Source of the DNA: Reticulitermes speratus
Taxonomy: Eukaryota > Arthropoda > Insecta > Blattodea > Rhinotermitidae
NCBI GenBank assembly: GCA_021186555.1
Contig: JAJKFL010000007.1
Location: 30,146,177-30,210,176 of the forward strand
Direction: 5' to 3'
Length of the DNA: 64,000 nucleotides
The notes under the pieces were generated by a model that worked only from the letters and a program-made list of their open reading frames with translations, had not been told where the DNA came from and made no database searches. The translations under genes were made by a program, and so were the position numbers. This document shows, piece after piece, positions 63,901 to 64,000 of the stretch (position 1 is its first letter; the number at the start of each line of letters is the position of its first letter).

Positions 63901-64000
63901 CCGATCCCAGTGGCCGTGCGGTCTAAGGCGTGGGTCTACAGCCACTCCCTTGCTGGGATTGTGGGTTCGAATCCAGCCTGGGGCATGGATGTCTGTCTGT
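63901..64000 (+). mobile_element. SINE-A, 5' part, cut by the window end
   Basis: GCCGATCCCAGTGGCCGTGC at 63900, GTGGGTTCGAATCCAGCC (B box) and GGGGCATGGATGTCTGTCTG before the window ends. It is the only plus-strand copy of SINE-A here. Confidence 0.92.

Overview
This window looks like gene-poor, repeat-rich chromosomal DNA from an insect, most likely a cockroach or termite (Blattodea). That assignment is an inference. It rests on the tRNA-derived SINEs, on LINE tails encoding WIGHILRRNCLLKHV-type and GRPRRRWEDNIK-type C-termini, on AT-rich spacers and on very abundant satellites. I found no host protein-coding gene, no rRNA, no functional tRNA and no CRISPR array. Almost every long open frame is explained by a tandem repeat, a palindrome or a LINE remnant.

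Layout. 0.4-1.5 kb: a ~1 kb nearly perfect palindrome. 1.5-3.6 kb: two SINEs and a minisatellite. 3.9-8.3 kb: a small foldback, then a 4.1 kb satellite made of 83- and 59-bp monomers with a 900-bp higher-order period. 9.7-13.2 kb: a LINE tail whose last 39 bp are tandemly amplified, then a 25-bp satellite. 13.5-19.6 kb: foldback elements, a TTAA-flanked MITE, degenerate repeats, and a ribozyme-like palindrome inside two inverted minisatellite arrays. 20.7-27 kb: foldbacks, a 25-bp array, SINEs and a non-autonomous hAT element with its 8-bp duplication. 27-36 kb: mostly unique DNA with a LINE tail and two SINEs. 35.9-43.5 kb: a pyrimidine tract, SINEs, LINE tails and a 52-bp satellite. 44.4-50.3 kb: two arrays of the same 114-bp satellite in opposite orientation, with SINEs and a 22-bp array between them. 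50.8-64 kb: SINEs, a degenerate Tc1/mariner element, LINE tails, an 86-bp satellite and more foldbacks.

The main discovery candidate is a swarm of hammerhead-ribozyme-like motifs. At about ten places, on both strands, CTGANGA is followed 12-20 nt later by GAAAC and then by a GTA, GTC or GTT cleavage triplet. In most of them the bases just before CTGANGA pair with the bases just after the triplet (stem I). Several hosting elements carry 9-13 bp target-site duplications, and some share an end motif (GCACGGTGAA..AACGTGAA). This matches the published link between type I hammerheads and Penelope-like retroelements, and these look like short non-autonomous relatives, often arranged as inverted pairs. 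A second, more numerous foldback family has the same layout with one extra base in the core. No reverse transcriptase of that clade is visible in the window, so any mobilising enzyme must lie elsewhere.

The rest of the window shows mobile elements feeding satellites: a LINE 3' end became a 39-bp array, and the inside of a TTAA MITE became the 114-bp satellite.
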